Of a DNA stretch of 64,000 nt, positions 62,988 through 64,000 are shown piece after piece. The DNA is taken from the NCBI RefSeq assembly GCF_004000945.1, contig NZ_BIMF01000003.1:392688-456687 (forward strand). The letters are read 5' to 3'. This DNA is from Paenibacillus lautus NBRC 15380 (GTDB lineage: Bacteria; Bacillota; Bacilli; Paenibacillales; Paenibacillaceae). The notes below the pieces were generated by a model that was not told the DNA's origin, searched no databases, and saw nothing but the letters and a program-made list of their open reading frames with translations. The stretch's first letter is position 1; each line of letters opens with the position of its first letter. Made by a program: the position numbers and the translations under genes.

Positions 62988-63884
62988 ATGAAAATTCGTC
63001 AATCAAGTAAATCATCAGTGACCATCATCGGCCTAGGTCCGATGGGCCAAGCGATGGCACGCACGTTTCTAAACCATGGCCACGCAGTCACCTTGTGGAA
63101 TCGTACGGCCAGCAAAGCCGATGAGCTTATTAAACTGGGAGCTGTCGGAACCTCTACAATTAAGGAAGCACTGGATGCGAATGAATTAGTGCTTCTCAGT
63201 CTTACCGACTACAACGCGATGTACGCCATCCTGGAAAATGCCGCAGACAGCCTTGCCGGCAAGGTATTCGTTAACCTTAGCTCGGACACCCCAAAGAAAG
63301 CCCGGGAAGCAGCCAAATGGCTGGCCGGGCATGGTGCCTCTCAGCTTACCGGCGGTGTGCAGGTGCCTCCGTCGGGGATCGGCAAGCCGGAATCGTTCAC
63401 CTTTTACAGCGGTCCCTTGGATATCTTCGAGGCACACAAGGAGGTGCTTGAAGTGTTGACTAGCACGGACTACAGGGGTGAAGACCCTGGACTCGCCGCG
63501 CTGTATTATCAGATCGGAATGGATATGTTCTGGACGGCTATGCTCAGTTATCTCCACGCTGTTGCAGTAGGACAGGCGAACGGCATCACCGCAGAGCAAT
63601 TAAAGTCACATGCAGTCAGCACCATGGCTTCGCTGCCACAATTCATTGAGTTCTATACGCCGCGCATCGATGCAGGAGAATATCCGGGGGACGTAGACCG
63701 GCTCGCCATGGGCGCTGCCAGTGTTGAGCACATCGTTCATACCGCACATGACTCAGGGGTGGACACCTCATTGCCTGCAGCGGTTTTGGAGATTTTCAAG
63801 CGGGGGATGGCGAATGGCCGTGAAGGGGACAGCTTTACCAGCTTGATTGAATCGTTCAGAAAGACCGCAGCATCATCGCATTGA
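62988..63884 (+). CDS. Imine reductase-like NAD(P)-dependent oxidoreductase
   Basis: 298 residues of the 6-phosphogluconate/3-hydroxyisobutyrate dehydrogenase superfamily. The N-terminal Rossmann motif is GLGPMGQAM (15-23) and WNRT follows for NADP binding. The C-terminal domain has YYQIGMDMFWTAMLSYLHAV, a feature of imine reductases. The substrate is unknown. GGAAGGAG lies 12 bases before the ATG. It sits behind a MerR-type promoter, with no MerR gene inside the window. Confidence 0.85.
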   Translation: MKIRQSSKSSVTIIGLGPMGQAMARTFLNHGHAVTLWNRTASKADELIKLGAVGTSTIKEALDANELVLLSLTDYNAMYAILENAADSLAGKVFVNLSSDTPKKAREAAKWLAGHGASQLTGGVQVPPSGIGKPESFTFYSGPLDIFEAHKEVLEVLTSTDYRGEDPGLAALYYQIGMDMFWTAMLSYLHAVAVGQANGITAEQLKSHAVSTMASLPQFIEFYTPRIDAGEYPGDVDRLAMGAASVEHIVHTAHDSGVDTSLPAAVLEIFKRGMANGREGDSFTSLIESFRKTAASSH

Positions 63885-63974
63885 AGCCATCCCGCCCATA
63901 ATCGAGTTACCTTTAAACTCCGATTTTTGCCTGCAAAGCGGAGTTGATCGGTTTCCCATAAATACGGATGATAC

Positions 63975-64000
63975 AAAAAAAAGCACCTGTGCAGGTGCTT
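63975..64000. terminator. Terminator at the window edge
   Basis: A8, then AAGCACCTG / AGGTGCTT. The A-run suits termination of a leftward gene beyond the edge. A weaker hairpin AACTCCG/CGGAGTT lies at 63916-63945. Confidence 0.6.

Overview
The window looks like chromosomal DNA of a Paenibacillus-type Firmicute. The evidence is GC near 50%, strong AGGAGG ribosome sites with several TTG and GTG starts, rho-independent terminators after most units, two T-box leaders, YhaM and HelD homologues, and LplB/LplC/lipoprotein sugar importers that lack their own ATPase. The genus is inferred from gene content only. I see no rRNA, tRNA, CRISPR array, prophage or intact insertion sequence.

Layout. 1-9.9 kb: an HxlR fragment divergent from an MFS pump, a Gln-tailed cupin, a LysR remnant, an M20 dipeptidase, a repeat-bearing gap, a zinc dehydrogenase, VOC and phosphotransferase genes, and a DinB/WYL/monooxygenase operon. 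9.9-18.3 kb: AraC with a GH29 fucosidase, a DrrAB-like ABC exporter with its TetR, a 13-bp minisatellite, a VOC protein, and an AraC/Atu4866/SDR module. 18.4-31.1 kb: a sugar ABC importer, a DUF1772 protein, a G1 glutamic peptidase, a DUF2268 metalloprotein behind a MerR-type promoter, an ankyrin lipoprotein/amidohydrolase pair with divergent LysR, and a BmrCD-like heterodimeric ABC exporter. 31.4-39.6 kb: HelD, a second DrrAB-like operon with an NmrA-like protein and a WYL regulator, a decayed IS1182-type element beside a large palindromic repeat, an MBL-fold hydrolase and an Lrp regulator. 39.7-51.9 kb: a Gfo/Idh oxidoreductase plus LplB/LplC/lipoprotein importer with a LacI regulator, an MFS/ArsR pair, a uronate-isomerase-like enzyme with an orphan sugar-binding lipoprotein, and a TetR. 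52-64 kb: an SDR, a Cmx-like MFS with an elaborate leader, LeuA and AroA each with a T-box, DUF418, an OmpR-type two-component pair, YhaM and an imine-reductase-like enzyme.

The window is dominated by small regulator-plus-effector modules for drug export, reactive-compound handling and carbohydrate scavenging. Biosynthesis is represented by leuA and aroA. Several regulator-target links can be read from shared operators: TetR with DrrAB, ArsR with MFS, and the response regulator with DUF418. Two MerR-type promoters and one duplicated TetR-like promoter have no cognate regulator in the window.

The most unusual signals are: the duplicated promoter-operator, leader ORF and mutually exclusive hairpins upstream of the Cmx-like pump (54.13-54.43 kb); a two-copy palindromic intergenic repeat with compensatory changes (38.0 and 59.4 kb); four TTTGGAT half-sites in 11-bp register (44.8 kb); and the 13-bp/39-bp minisatellite (14.35 kb).
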